DNA from: Gyrodactylus bullatarudis
Taxonomy: Eukaryota > Platyhelminthes > Monogenea > Gyrodactylidea > Gyrodactylidae
Length of the DNA stretch: 64,000 nt
Assembly (NCBI GenBank): GCA_012064415.1
Contig: SSNU01000209.1
Span: 238,262-302,261 of the forward strand
Direction of reading: 5' to 3'
Made by a program: the position numbers and the translations under genes. Shown piece by piece: positions 26,280-38,900 of this stretch. How positions within the stretch are numbered: position 1 is the stretch's first letter; each line of letters starts with the position of its first letter. The notes below the pieces were generated by a model. That model saw only the letters and a list, made by a program, of their open reading frames with translations, made no database searches and was not told the DNA's origin.

Positions 26280-26589
26280 ATTATTCATCAAGAAGAAGAA
26301 TTTCAAACAAGTTATTCCCACAATCACAGTTAGACAAGGAGACCGATTATCGCCCATTTTTATGGATCTTGGATCATAGAAATTTATCCAATTTTTAAAC
26401 AATGAAAATGATCAAAAAGATCAAATTCGTTAATCTTTAGATCAGATTTAGAAAGTTTTGATTTCTTACATTCATCGATCACTCCCTCGAATTGAAAGAT
26501 TTCCATATTTTTCCTTGAAAATTACCTTTTTAGTGTATTCTTGATGTGAAAATGCACTGAGAATTTTGTAAAACTTGATTAGCTTTAGA
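26280..26589. repeat. Palindrome-superfamily fragment beside Penelope-like element
   Basis: Contains the family phrases GGATCTTGGATCATAGAAAT near 26,365 and AAAATGATCAAAAAGATC near 26,404, and ends at 26,590 where the Penelope-like sequence begins. The retroelement may have inserted at or next to this repeat. Confidence 0.45.
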
Positions 26590-26611
26590 GTAAATAGATA
26601 AAAGATCAAGT

Positions 26612-28296
26612 TTAAACTTCCTCAAGGCTTGCTATCTTTCTTATCCTCTTACTTAAACCAATTACTAAGCCAACTTTATGAGAGATAGGACTGAAACTGG
26701 CATAATGTAGATACTTCCCGGTGTCAGTCTTCTTCTTACAAATATTTCTCAGAATTGATCCATCTTCTCTTCTAGTCAATTTGACATCTAAGAAACTCAA
26801 GATACCATTAGATTCTCTTTCCATAGTAAAAACTATATTCGGATGAAACGAATTCATCTTGGAGAAAAAATCATCTACTGATACGTTAGGTTTCATTAAA
26901 ATAAAAGTGTCGTCAACATATCTGATGTAAACATCTGTGTAAGAATTGATTGTTTCAGACATTTTATTTAATTCTAACCAACCTAGAAAGATGTCCGCTA
27001 AAAGAAGACTAAGAGGTGAACCTATAGCTATCCCATCTTTCTGGATGAATACTTTGTTTTGAAACGATAATGGAACGTTTTTACAACAGATCCTAATGAG
27101 ATCAGTGATTTCATTACTTTGCATTTCAAAACCTTCGTGTTCATCAATGAAAGATTTAATAACAGATAATGTTTCCTCAATAGGTATACTAGGAAATAAA
27201 GAGCTTACATCTAATGAAATCATTTCATTTAAACCAATATTTAAATCCTTAATTCTATCCACAAAAGCGAATGTATCTTTGACAACATATTTAGCATAAT
27301 ATGTATGTATTGGTTTTAATACATCAATTAACCACTTCGCTAAATTATGTTGTGGACATGACGACATATCCAAGATCGGCCTTACTGGAAACACCTCTGG
27401 AACTACATTATCAACTATTTTATGTGTCTTTGGATGTAAATACAACCTAGACATCCTGGTATGTTTTTTAGCTATAAAACCTCTAGTTTGATCAGAAATG
27501 ATTTTCTTATCAAATAGTCCTTTTGCTATTTTGTACATATTACGCTCCATAGATTCTATTACCTTGTAATATGACGATCTATCCTGACCCGTATTTATGA
27601 ATTTACTTTCGTCTGAAAGGAAATCTAACCCTGCCTTATAATAATCTTCCTTATACATTAAAACTATCCCTTTACCTTTGTCAGGTTTAGTGAGAAATAC
27701 GTTTTCATTAGATTTAAGTTCTTTTAATGCTTCAAAATGTTTTTTTGTAAGTAAACTAGATCTTAGAAGTTTTCTATCAAAACTTCTGTAAATAGATAAA
27801 AGATCAAGTTTAAACTTCTCTGTGTTGGAATCATCTTTGCGGTTCTTCGTAAGACCTAGTTCATACATCAAACGTTCAAACGCTGCCTTTCATTTTTACG
27901 TTTTGGGATACAAAAATTGGGACCAAGAGAAAGGATTTCTTTTTGCTCCTTAGATAAAACAATATCAGTGAAGTTGAAGCTCCCTTTTTCATGAAAACGA
28001 ATACTCTTTCCAAATTCTTTGAACAAAGTGTCGTATTTATGGTTCTTTACAGATTCACCTGCTTCAACGAAGAATCGTAGTAGAGCATCATTGAAGTCAG
28101 AATCAATTTCCATAAGTACCATTTTATTAGCGATGAAGTTAAGTAGAACTTGGATTCTTTCTTCGATATTCTGAATATTCTCTTTGATCTTTAAGACAAC
28201 ATGTTCTTCTTTGTAAAAACGAACATCTCGAGGAACTTTCTTCCAAAAAGACCTTGGGTATTGGTTCCGATCAAGACATTCACGATAAAACTTCAA
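26612..28296 (-). pseudogene. Penelope-like reverse transcriptase, frameshifted
   Basis: Two overlapping frames (28296-27868 and 27871-26612) make one RT of about 560 residues broken by a frameshift near 27,870. The first part has the LSLGPNF..P segment; the second has LTKPDKGKGIV, LYLHPKTHK, PVRPILD, the catalytic palm motifs LDVSSLFPSIP, GIAIGSPLSLLLAD and YVDDTF, and FLDVKLTRR. These are typical of Penelope-like RTs rather than LINEs. No ATG explains the 5' end, so it is truncated there. The frame stops exactly where a 31-bp copy of its own earlier sequence is joined, so the thumb end and any endonuclease are lost. Confidence 0.88.
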
Positions 28297-28650
28297 TTGG
28301 CCATTCTTCTATTTTTTTTCATTACACAAAACTCTATATTTTCTCTAGATAGTCAGGAAATAAATGGGAGAACATTCTCAAATTAGAATCTTTATTATTT
28401 AGCTAAAAATTATTTTGATTTCAAATATTTGAAAATATGAAAACGCATAGCATATAATAGTTACTTTACAGAGTCTTTACCTATTTTTGTATTTTTGATC
28501 AAGTATTTTAGATAATTGATTCAAGTTTTTAGTGGTTTTTGGTGATGAGGGATAAGTGATTAAGTCTTTTAGTATCTCTAATTCGATGCGGAGAATTCAC
28601 ACATAGTGAATCTAATTTATAAGCTAGTAAAGAAACAATCCAAACATGTG

Positions 28651-28690
28651 TGGCAAGAATAGACGCGTTTCGTGTCTCTTCAGTATACCA
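28651..28690 (-). ncRNA. Hammerhead-ribozyme-like motif 1
   Basis: On the minus strand the core reads CTGAAGA, GACAC, GAAA, CGCG, TC: the hammerhead CUGANGA box, a minimal stem II (G-C pair with an ACA loop), GAAA, a two-base-pair stem III, and a GUC cleavage triplet. Stem I pairs AUA with UAU next to the core and UGG with CCA outside, leaving an internal loop, as in type I hammerheads. Very short stem III is known for hammerheads of Penelope-like elements, and this one lies just 5' of such an element. An A-box-like TGGTCTAGTGG is at 28,705-28,715. Activity is not shown. Confidence 0.6.
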
Positions 28691-28749
28691 GGGTCACGCT
28701 TAGACCACTAGACCAACTTTCTTTACCTGTTATAAGTTTACTGTAAAAT

Positions 28750-30870
28750 TCGACACTTGAACTCTTCTTTTATTCCAAATTCGCCTATTGTCCTTTATTT
28801 CATGAGGTAGAATTCTGAGAACTTATTTTTCTGAATAGTTAAGTCTGGCTGTCTGCTGAATAAAATTATTATCTGTCTATAAATAATCCCAAATATTTTC
28901 TCATTTACATTGTTGACTTTGAAAAATGAAATTTAATTCTTGGCTTAAGTTAAGATCTTTTGGCTATCGAAATTAACAAGTACACTAAACTTCCTAGAAA
29001 ATGTATTATCCGAAAAATAATCGATCGAAATATTTCTACCTGATTACTCATGAGTACGACCATTAATTTTCAAATATATTTTTAGAACCTCGTGTGTTCT
29101 GAAGCGCCAAATAAGGCTTGAACTTCACAATAAAATTACAAACTTATTTTTGCATAATATTCTTATTTTTTCAAAATCCCTAGATAAAATTCAGCAATTC
29201 TGATTCTCTTGAGTCATATTTGACGAATAATTTCCCTCAAATTTCATTTCTTCAACTGATAAGCTACTTGGTCTGGATTCCAAAAATTCTTCATCATATT
29301 CTGAATTATAAATGATATGAAACTAATTAGTTTTAATCATTGAATTGAATATAGAGCTTAATAGAACTCTTCTCATAATTTTACAGCATGTTAAGGACAA
29401 CAGTAAGTAGTAATTACTTATTAAGCTTTTGAAAAGGTTTCTAGCAAAGTTATCTCCCAAGTTATTTACGTTTAACTTGAGCTAAAACATCAACTTAGGC
29501 TTCTTTGGCGAGAGAAACGAAATCGTAATCCTTAAAAAACTTTATTGCCTATAACCCATTGAATGTATAAAATCATGGGGAAATGATCAAAATTGCCAAG
29601 TGTATCGATTATTTTAGAGTATAAAGACTCTAGAATAAATTACCTAAATACATTTTCGAGCAATTCCTTTTATCAGCTCAAACATTCATTTTCATATTCT
29701 CAATTCATTTGAGTGAATGTTGTAGAGTTATTTGCCGGATATTATATGAACTGATAGACGAAGAAAATATATGGCTCTTGAGTTGATAAGAATCAGCATC
29801 TTCATTTATTACTGGGAAACTTTATCCTCTCATCATTGAAATATCAATAATCTATTTTAGATAATTTTACATTACGGAGAACGAGTAGACAAGAAATCCC
29901 ATTCCACATATCTATATTTCTGACATTTTCGTTTTTTCATCGAATCATTTAAAAGTAATAAAGGGCTAAAAAATAATTTATAATCTAATTTCATCAATAT
30001 ACAATACTATTCATTATCTTTTACTAAACGAATATTTATAGATTAAGCTTTAACAAATATAGCCAGATAGGTTATTTATCGAATTGTTATGTATTAATGA
30101 ATCTATCAGAAAGATTAGAAGATGGTCCATACTTTTGTTCCTGACTATCTATTCACTTTTGGAATTTCACGATGGAATGTGCCCATAACTTAACTCTACT
30201 TGCTACTAAATAATTTCCTTTAGAGAAATCCATTTTAATTTTATTTTGAAAAGAGTTTCAATAAAATAGTTGATACTAATTTCCCTCACTACATGTGGCT
30301 AGTTCTTTGAAAGTAAAAATTTAAACGTATAGGAGAATAAATAAATAGAGTTTATACAGATTACTCAGAGAAGAACTGGATTGTGAGAAATCTGATCCAA
30401 GAGACTGAGCTGGAAATGAGGAAAAGGATAAATACAAGTAATTCTCTCTTTTTCGATCGAGATATATGGAAATAATAAATCATTTCTCTTTTCAAATTGT
30501 GTACATTTGCAGAAAGTATTGTTCTAGAGATTTACTAATTTTAGGAATTTTCATGATTTATTTATTAAGTATTTTCATGTTCTTTTTTTCTTCAAAACTA
30601 GATAATTTTTTCGCTCTATTTCCCGTTGAAGAATTACAGTACTTTGAGTATTCTTCAAACTTTTCCAATTTTCAAACTATAGTCATTATCAGAAGAAAAA
30701 ATGAGAAATGTAAATCAGTTTCATCGGAATGTGACTTGAAATTATTCACATAAATGTGTAATGTAGGTTTATAAAAAAGGGTTGCTATTATTCTGGAAGC
30801 TACTCTAAAGTACATTCCAAGTGATTTTTCACTTTTGAAATAGAAACTTTATACCCAGTTGAGCATAGTT
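28750..30870. other. Gene-poor AT-rich stretch
   Basis: No supported gene. The plus-strand open frame at 30466-30753 begins with a hydrophobic stretch but is Phe/Ile-rich as chance frames are in such DNA, and no partner exon was found. No HIP14 ankyrin exon was seen on the minus strand. Confidence 0.35.
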
Positions 30871-30875
30871 TGAAC

Positions 30876-31165
30876 TTTTAAGTCCCCCTGGGTTATTTCT
30901 ATTACATATCATTTTAACAACTCATTACTATTCATCTTAACCTCAGAAAATACTCTGTTTACCACTCATTCAAAAGTTAAGAACGTTTTAAACCTATATA
31001 TAGATAAAAAATAAAACAACTTTTTTCGAATAATCATAAATGAAGTATTCAAATATGCAATTGCCTGAAATCTATCTGCTAAACCTAAAAAAGATCCTAT
31101 TTTTCGGATACAATCCTTGATCGATAACTCCTGAACTTAAATAATTGCGTTAAAATTAAATGTAA
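30876..31165. repeat. TTAACCC-type repeat, copy C (no mariner)
   Basis: Matches copies A (40.6-40.9 kb, inverted) and B (55.6-57.2 kb) through AACTCATTA..ATTCAT, CCTCAGAAAATACT, TTTACCAC.CATTC, and CAAATATGCAAT.. to GATCGATAACT. It contains CCTCAGAAAATACT uninterrupted, the site occupied by a mariner in copy B. Confidence 0.65.
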
Positions 31166-32770
31166 AAAGATGAATTTTTCTTTCCAAATTTGTCGCATAA
31201 ATCTTACTTTAGGTGCGATGCTTAACATACATTGACTTGTTCCTCCATTTATGTTTAGTCTGTATACCATCTAAGGTTAAATTCTCACTGAAATTCTTAT
31301 GAATAAGCACCAAAGTAAACCATGGGGTCCATGTTTATTTCTCGTCTTACTAATATGAAGAAGGTATGCTCATTCTATTTAATACATTGTTCAATAATAT
31401 ACTAGTTAGAATGTTGTTCATACTATTCATTATTACATGTGAATGAAGAAAAATTCATTATCATCTTGGATAGTACAATATGCACACATTACAATAGTAG
31501 GTATGACTTATTTAACAATGATAATAATAATATATTATTTGTCATTTGTTTGTTGTAATGAAAATTTTATTGGAAATCTTCATTCATAACCAAAAGTATT
31601 ATTGATTTCCGAGAGGAAACCATTCAGAGTATATAATTATCAAATTGAAATGGCTGAGATACATATTCGAAGCCTTCTATAATTATAATCATTCTAATTT
31701 TATTTGTAATTTTTTTCCAGTAATTACCATGACAGAACCTCAACAATATTTCTTGATTGATTTTAACTTTGTTGAATATTTCAAAAAAATCACAGGGAAT
31801 CATTTGAGCAAGGGTCTAAGCAAGAATCAAATCATTTGAGTATATTTAACCCTTTGAGTCCCATTGGGTTAAAACTCACTAGTGACTGTATGAGTATTGT
31901 TGAAAGTTATAATTATTTACACATCAAGATGACTCTAGAATCCAATTTCGATCGAATAAAACTTTTTTCATCAATCAATTTTCAACCAATTAGAGAGCCA
32001 AGAGATAATCAAGTTGGATTTTTCTGTAGCTTTTTTTCAGAAAAATATTTCGAACGATAGTCTGCAAACCTTTACAAGCATTGGTGAAGCAAAATACTTT
32101 AGATAAAATTGAAAAAAATGTGTATCTGATTACATACGAAAGGATCTTAATCCATCTTAAACAAATACAAGCTTTCCAGTACATCCTCTTAAATGGTTTA
32201 TCAAGAAGATTTATCCCTTTCGAAGTGACATTTTATCATAAAATCAGGATGTTGTAGTGAAAAAACGTTTTTCTAATATTTTTCTTTCGTTACTGTATAT
32301 GATAATAAACACTGGTCTTACCAAAAGAAATTAAATTACTCGTTATATTATTGCATCTTCTTGTTTAGAATATGGACAACTTTATACTGTAACTATACCT
32401 TTTTCAGGTCTAGTTCGTAGAATGAAGAAGTCAATTTTGTATTTTTTCATTTTGTATTTGTAAAACTCAATTGTCTATTTAGTATGTAATTAAGGCTGGA
32501 AAAAAAACAAAATTGAATTAACATGAATACTTCACACTGTAGATTGATTGGGTTTTTTTTTTCAATTGTGCACTCGAAAGAGTAATTATAATGACTGTTG
32601 AATTTTTTTTAGATCTTTACAATTTTCAATTTCGTATTTTTTCAATTCTCTTTCATAAATATGAATAGTCAATTTTGTTCAGTTTACGTGCAAAGTTAAA
32701 TAGAAATAATAATTACAGAAAATATTTATTTTATCAAAAATTATTATCATTTATTAATTATTTTTTTAAT
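31165..32770. other. Non-coding, one TTAACCC palindrome
   Basis: No gene supported. At 31,848-31,872 TTAACCCTTTGAGTCCC runs into GGGTTAA, a short palindrome resembling the terminal repeat of the TTAACCC-type element; it may be a solo end. The open frame at 31645-31839 has no coding character. Confidence 0.3.
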
Positions 32771-32965
32771 TTAAATATAAAATTTTTCGATATAAAAAGT
32801 TGCCGGAAAAATGTTATCTGTTGTTATTGATGCTTTTGCATTCTCAGCAATAAGTTCTAACCTTCTTAGCCTAACTTCTTGAATGGTAAGATTGTCGTTA
32901 TTGCGTTGGTAAGCCAATATTTCCGATCTCTGAGCTGCTAGCAATCTTTTGACTTCAGAATTATT
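32771..32965 (-). CDS. Orphan coding-like exon, helical C-terminus
   Basis: Minus-strand open stretch of 64 codons closed by TAA at 32773-32771 and preceded in frame by a stop at 32968-32966, with an acceptor-like CTGAAG shortly inside. The product (EVKRLLAAQRSEILAYQRNN, then a Leu/Arg/Glu-rich helix ending in FYI) is charged, helical and not Phe/Asn-biased like chance frames here. AATAAA signals follow on the minus strand within about 80 bp. It resembles the C-terminal helix of many SANT/MADF or transposon-derived proteins, but I cannot name it. No upstream exon was identified. It could be the last exon of an unseen gene or a transposon remnant. Confidence 0.3.
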   Translation of the reverse strand, partial: NNSEVKRLLAAQRSEILAYQRNNDNLTIQEVRLRRLELIAENAKASITTDNIFPATFYIEKFYI

Positions 32966-32999
32966 TCAATAAAAAAGAATATGGAACTAAACGCTGAAT

Positions 33000-35900
33000 T
33001 CTCACATCTTATAGTAATGTTTTGGTGGGTAGAAGCAGCGGGAAACATGATAAATAATTTTAATGAGCTAATTCTGATTTGAAACATTTTTTGATTTTGG
33101 AAAGTAGATTAGCCTATGAATTCGAAAAAGACTCAAATTTGGTTTATTACTAAAGTAATAATTTTTAGCTAAGGATTTATCAATCAATTTCTATGGACAT
33201 GATTGCTTGATTAATTTTTGTAAAACTGTCTTTGACTGAGTATAGTCCATTTCTGAATCCTGATAAACCAAAAATGTTTACCTATACCAGGAGGTTTTAG
33301 AGATTTCCTCTCGAATAAAGTATTTTTTACGCCTTAGTGAATAATAAAGAGTTGTTAGAATGATATTTGAAAGAAATGGCCTAGAGTTTAGTCGAACTAA
33401 TTAAACTCTTTTGTCTTAGTACTTTGGAGTCAATATTAAACTATATAATAAATCAGAATTGAAATCTATTATTCTTTTAACGATTTTGATATGCATACTG
33501 TTTTTTTTCCGGTGTTTTTCCCTCTCTAATGCATTCGAATCTCTAATTTGAGGACGAACTTAGAATTAATGGTATCAAATCTATATCTGTTGTATCATAA
33601 TCAGTTTACACAGACTGTGATGTTGTTTCTGTTTAGTCTATTATAAGAGGAACACACTTTGTAGCAATATATAGAATATCATTAGATTCTATAAGAAAAA
33701 AATTATGAATCAATTTATTAGTTGAACTTTAGACAAACATTTAATAACACGTTTATTATTTTAATGAATGAACAATATTCATTGAACATTTGAGGATTTG
33801 AAATATTTCAATAACAATATCTCGTAATAATCAGACATTTCTTTTATTCTGTTTTAATGAAGTAAATAAAAAAATATAGTAAAAATTATATCGTTCAATT
33901 TTGATGGGTTGTGATCATCTTGTTAACTTTTTTCACAAAATTAATGTTCTAGATTTATTGAACAAATACAATTGTATTTAATTAGTTGTTACTATCATAA
34001 CTAGGTATTTATCTTTTTTATCTGACAAAGAACCAGAATGTTGAAAAGTGCTGAGTTATATCGGTTTTGAGCTGAGATATCGATAAATTTTCCATTTTTG
34101 CAGAGAAAAGAAGAAAGCGATGCCAAGGTTTTCAGGATGTATTTGAGCCTTTATAAATATGGTAGATTCAAATTTAACAATCCCTTGAGAAGAAAAGCAG
34201 TACTCCTTTTATTATCCAACAAAAATCATATCGAATTTGTACTTTTAATGATCTGTGAATATTGTCAACATAATAGATAAAGATGTAAATTTCCACAACC
34301 CCTCCAACCTTAATCTCTCATCTCAAAACAAAAAGAAAGTGTTTGTAAAGGATAATTATCAGATTTATTAAAAAAAATTACGATCAAATAGCACTCTCCT
34401 TTCGAGTTGATACTAACAAATTTTAGTCTGAGAATTTTATATGAGTGTTTACTTTAGTAGCATGCATTTTTGCTCATTCTAAAGATGGATAGATTGTTTA
34501 TTCTTCACCAAGAGAATTCAATGAAACTTTTGATTAATCCAGATGAATCAGAGAGGAAGTGTCGTATGTTGAAAATCAAATTGAAACAGACAATTTCTAG
34601 AGCAAGCATTTGATTTGAAAAATACTACAAGTTACCTTTTAGATTCGGAATCAACGTAGTGCTCTAATGAGAGGTCAATTTGGCCCTTTAAATAAAATCT
34701 TCTAAAGGTTTAATTAAATCAAAGTATTTCAAATTTGAAAATATTCTCGGATGAATCATTAAAGTACAGTTCTGAAGAATTAGAAGAATTAGTTAACTTC
34801 AAAAGGGAAAATAGTAACAAGTGAAGATAAGAGAAACATAAATCATGCACACAAACAAACTTTTCTTTTGAGTACTAGAGTATCCCAAATGTGAAAACTC
34901 GTATAGTGAGAAAGGAAAAAGAAGAAGTAGGAGTAAAATGAATCTGTACTCATCTCATTATTCAAATATCAAGAAACTTATCAGAGTGAATTGAAGAAAT
35001 TGAATTTGGAAAATGGAAATTGCTGGAATCACCCTCACCCACACGTCCTTCACTTTCCCTCTTTTTAGTAGCTTCTCTGTTGCTATTTTATGGAAAGAAC
35101 ATTTTTAATCAAGCTCGGAGGAAATATCCGATATCAAAGTTTATAATTTATTATTAAGTAAAGCTAGTTCCAAAGACTTTACTAATGAGCAGGTTCAATG
35201 ACTAATCAAAATCTTAGAAAACAACTTTTGATCATCCAATTATACTGAAATAGACGAAAAATTCAGTTCTAAAAATTAAAAACTCAAAAAATGAATAAGG
35301 TATTCCTTAGATTCTGTAGTGATGTACTTTATAGTTTATAAAGTTTAAAATGTATTTCAGCTTTTCTAAAATAATTATCATATTTTTAACAACAACATTG
35401 CTAGGTTTCAGTCATGAATCTAACATCAAAAACCTATAACTAAAAGTGAATATTTTTTGTACATTAGTGTAAATGAAAAATTTCTCAAATAAATCAATAT
35501 AGATTTAGTTCTTACTCAAGTTGTCTTAGCGACCAAAACTATTTTTCTAAAAGCACTCAGTTTGCGCATAAAAATTTATTTCCCCCCTTGTATTCGTTTC
35601 ACAGAGGAATGAGTACTAGACGATTGCTCTACATCTTAATCGAAATTTAATCTGATGCAGAAACTTTATCAGGACTTCAAGATAAGATTAAAAATGTATT
35701 TTAAAATGCTTTAATGCAAAGCTAATTGATGATAGTTTTTACAAAATTCTCAATTTTTTCGTCAAGAAATCGAGTTTGGAATCTGGACCATGAAACCAAA
35801 TTTAACTATTTGAAGAAAAAAATTCTTGATAAAGTCTATTTTTAAGAAAATTATGGCATATTTCAAATCGCAAGTTTGAGCTGAAAAGTTTTTTTGATCT

Positions 35901-38900
35901 CAAAATGCAAGAGGGATCAAAAGTTGATTTTTAGCATTAAGGTTACCCAAAGAAATCAAATAGGCTGAATCGAATTTTTAGAAACACCTCATCGTCGTGC
36001 AAAAATTTTATTTTTGATCATTTTCCCTACTTAAAAATCGATGAAATTTCACTTGACTAATATTCACTTTTGAATACTCTCTGATTTTGATATTTGCAAA
36101 ATTTTTCGACTTCAAGTTCAAAAAATGGCGCTAACTCGGGAAATCGTTAAACTTGGTCTCATGATCCAGATTCCAAAACAATCTTGATCAAACTCGAATC
36201 TTGACGGAAAAATTGAGAAAACCATAAATTTCCATCTTCATACTAACTAGATTTATAAACCATCAGAGTCGTTCGATTTTCCCAATATTTTTGGTTGAAG
36301 AAAATTTATATTGGAAGACAATACTGAAATGATGAGATCATTGTTTGATTCAAAAGTTTTTACTAAATTCCCCCTTTTACCAAATGAGAATGAGCGAAAA
36401 ATGAGTAGATATGGTAAAATCTAAATATTTATCTGAGAGGTCATTTTTTCATTAATTAAAATTATAACAAAAGAATTATATTCAAAGAGAAAAGAAAAAT
36501 TAAAAATCAATTGGGCCATGGTAGATTCCACCTACTAGAAAAGTTTTTTGGTTTTTCATCAATTGGAATTGCTCAAGAGAAATTTTTTTACAATTTTCAT
36601 TCAAAACAATTTTATTAAATATTGAACCAGGAATTGAGACTGACGAGACCTGGCGAAATGTACATATCTCTTTGAATATAATTCTTTTGTTATAATTTTA
36701 ATTGATGAATATTTCCAACTATCCGGACGTATATGAAAATGTACGTATATTTTTATCTAATAATAATTTTTTCATTAATTCTCTGAAGGATTTCAGCAAA
36801 TTAAAACTGCTCTAGGTGAACCTAGGAATCTTCCAATAAAATGAAAAACCATTTATGAGAAAGAAATAAGATGAAATCACAAAGTGTTTTCAAATTCCCC
36901 TATCTCAAAAGATTTTCCTTTTGTTAAAATTGTCCTTAAAACATACCTTTGTGCTGAATAAGATTTAGTGCAATTGAACTGATGAAATAGAATATTTCAT
37001 TTATCTTTTTCACTTGAAAAATGTATCCTTTCATCTCCATTAATGCATAGATCATGTTACTACTTCTGTATTGAGTATATATTTCTTTTTCACAAGAAAT
37101 TCATTCAACTCCATTTTGAGTACATAATGAATGATTCATTTACGAGTCCATTGTCCAGGAGTATAGTAAACATTTCACTTATTTTGATAATGAATTTTAA
37201 TTCCAGAAGTTTAAGTCTGTCTATTTTTGTTGTAAAAAAGGTGTTACTCAGAAGCTCTTCTGGGTTGAATATATTCTCTATATAAAAATAATCGATTAAA
37301 TAATCATTAATTTCACATCAAAATATCGCCTACTTTTCCTCAAAACTATACCCAGATCATCTAATGATTCTAAATGGAATATCAAAACATCTTTTGAGGA
37401 TAGTATTTCTTCCTACATCGCATAAAAAAATACTTTTTGAAAATATTTTCAAGGAGTATTTTCTTTCTTCAAGATGATTTCAACAGGCATGGGGAGGAAA
37501 AAGCTGACATTTCGAAAATAATTTGCTTCAAAAATTGAAAAAAATTAGGAATGAGAGATGGGATTCCTTCTGTTGTTTTTATATTCAATGGATATATCGA
37601 TAAAAATTTTTGTGTTTCTTCTTCAATTTCTTCTAGTCTTTATCAACAAATAAAAACTTATCAAGCCCTAAGCATTTTCTTGTTTATTTTTAAGTTTGCA
37701 TTATGTTTTTTATTGCTGTTAAATATTCATATTAAGAATTAGCCCAAAATTGCCCTTTTTAACTTTGAGGTGAAATTTTTTGTTAATTTCAAAGTTTGAA
37801 AGTCGTCAAAAATTAAATTTTAGGATCACAATAAAGCAAGAAAACCGATTATCATCATAAAACTTTACATAAAATTCGTCATTTTTCAGGGATCTTGGAA
37901 AAATATTTTCAGCTTAAAGTTTAAAAAATGGCAGTTTTGCACTAATTCTTGATTTGAAAAGTGCCATAATTACCTTGAAAAATGGTTATTCTTCATATGG
38001 TGAATTTGGGTCTGATGATTTAGATTCCAAAATATCTTGATCAAACTCGATTCAGAATTCTTTAGAAATAAATAAATTTCCATCTTGATATCAACTAGGT
38101 GTAGATGACTCATTACATGTGTTTGTAATCTATAGAGCCCTGATTTGAAACATGAAATTGTTACTCTTACTTATAGAAAATTTATTCGATAACAATTGTT
38201 ATCTTTTTTCCATTTAGTTTTTCCGTTTTAATAAACATGAAATAGGTTTTTCCTACATAAAAATTCCCTATTCATCATACCGGACGAGGGAGATAGGAAG
38301 AATTTATGCGTGTGTGGTCACTACTTTAGCTGATGTTGTCTTTATAATGTCTCTTTTCTATATACTACATACATTGTATATGTAAAATACAGTGTACTTA
38401 ATAGCCCATTCAAATACAGTATATATTTTAATTCAGCAAAAAAATAATAAATGAATAAGACTGGCATTAGGTTGACCCTAGAACTAAGATTATTTTCTCT
38501 CTTTATATTTTTAGTGTAATTGTGCATTACTAATAAATACTGCTAATAAATAGATTTTTTTCCTATTTATCCCCTAGGATACTTGCGTTCAATCGGAAAA
38601 TCTTCATGATAATTAATGTTCATCCCAATTAATGCTTAATATATTCATTGTTTGAAATTGAGAGATCAGTATTATGTTCAGATATACAAAAATCCCTAAA
38701 ATTGCCCTAATTTCTTAAAAACAACACAATATAAACAGAAGAAAAAGACAAAAAAAATCTTCTAATTTTTGTAAATGCACCTTCGAGTTATTGATGATCT
38801 ATCTTCTACTTTTTGAAAATTTCATCTAGAAGCTTCTACTTTTTGTAATTAACCATATATTTAATTATTAAATTTTAATACAAAGATGATATCAAATTCC

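Larger units (their letters stand above)
26590..28720 (-). mobile_element. Penelope-like retroelement 1, truncated
   Basis: Contains a broken reverse transcriptase gene (28296-26612), a hammerhead-like motif with an A-box-like site at its 5' side (28,651-28,715), and a 31-bp self-duplication at the 3' junction (26,590-26,620 repeats 27,788-27,818). The GIY-YIG endonuclease expected after the RT in canonical Penelope elements is absent. Outer limits are approximate, set by the motif on one side and the duplicated junction on the other. Confidence 0.75.

Noticed and set aside
28690..28740. Possible tRNA gene (TGGTCTAGTGG A-box-like sequence)
   Set aside because: No B box, no cloverleaf and no acceptor stem can be drawn; the sequence continues into the hammerhead-like core instead.
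30466..30753. 95-codon plus-strand frame starting with a hydrophobic anchor-like segment
   Set aside because: Phe/Ile/Tyr-rich composition is what AT-rich non-coding DNA gives by chance, there is no partner exon, and nothing matches a known family.
34098..34280. Candidate upstream exon of the abLIM-like gene (after a TTTTTGCAG acceptor)
   Set aside because: No donor in a suitable phase, no Cys/His pattern of a LIM domain, and quickly AT-biased residues.
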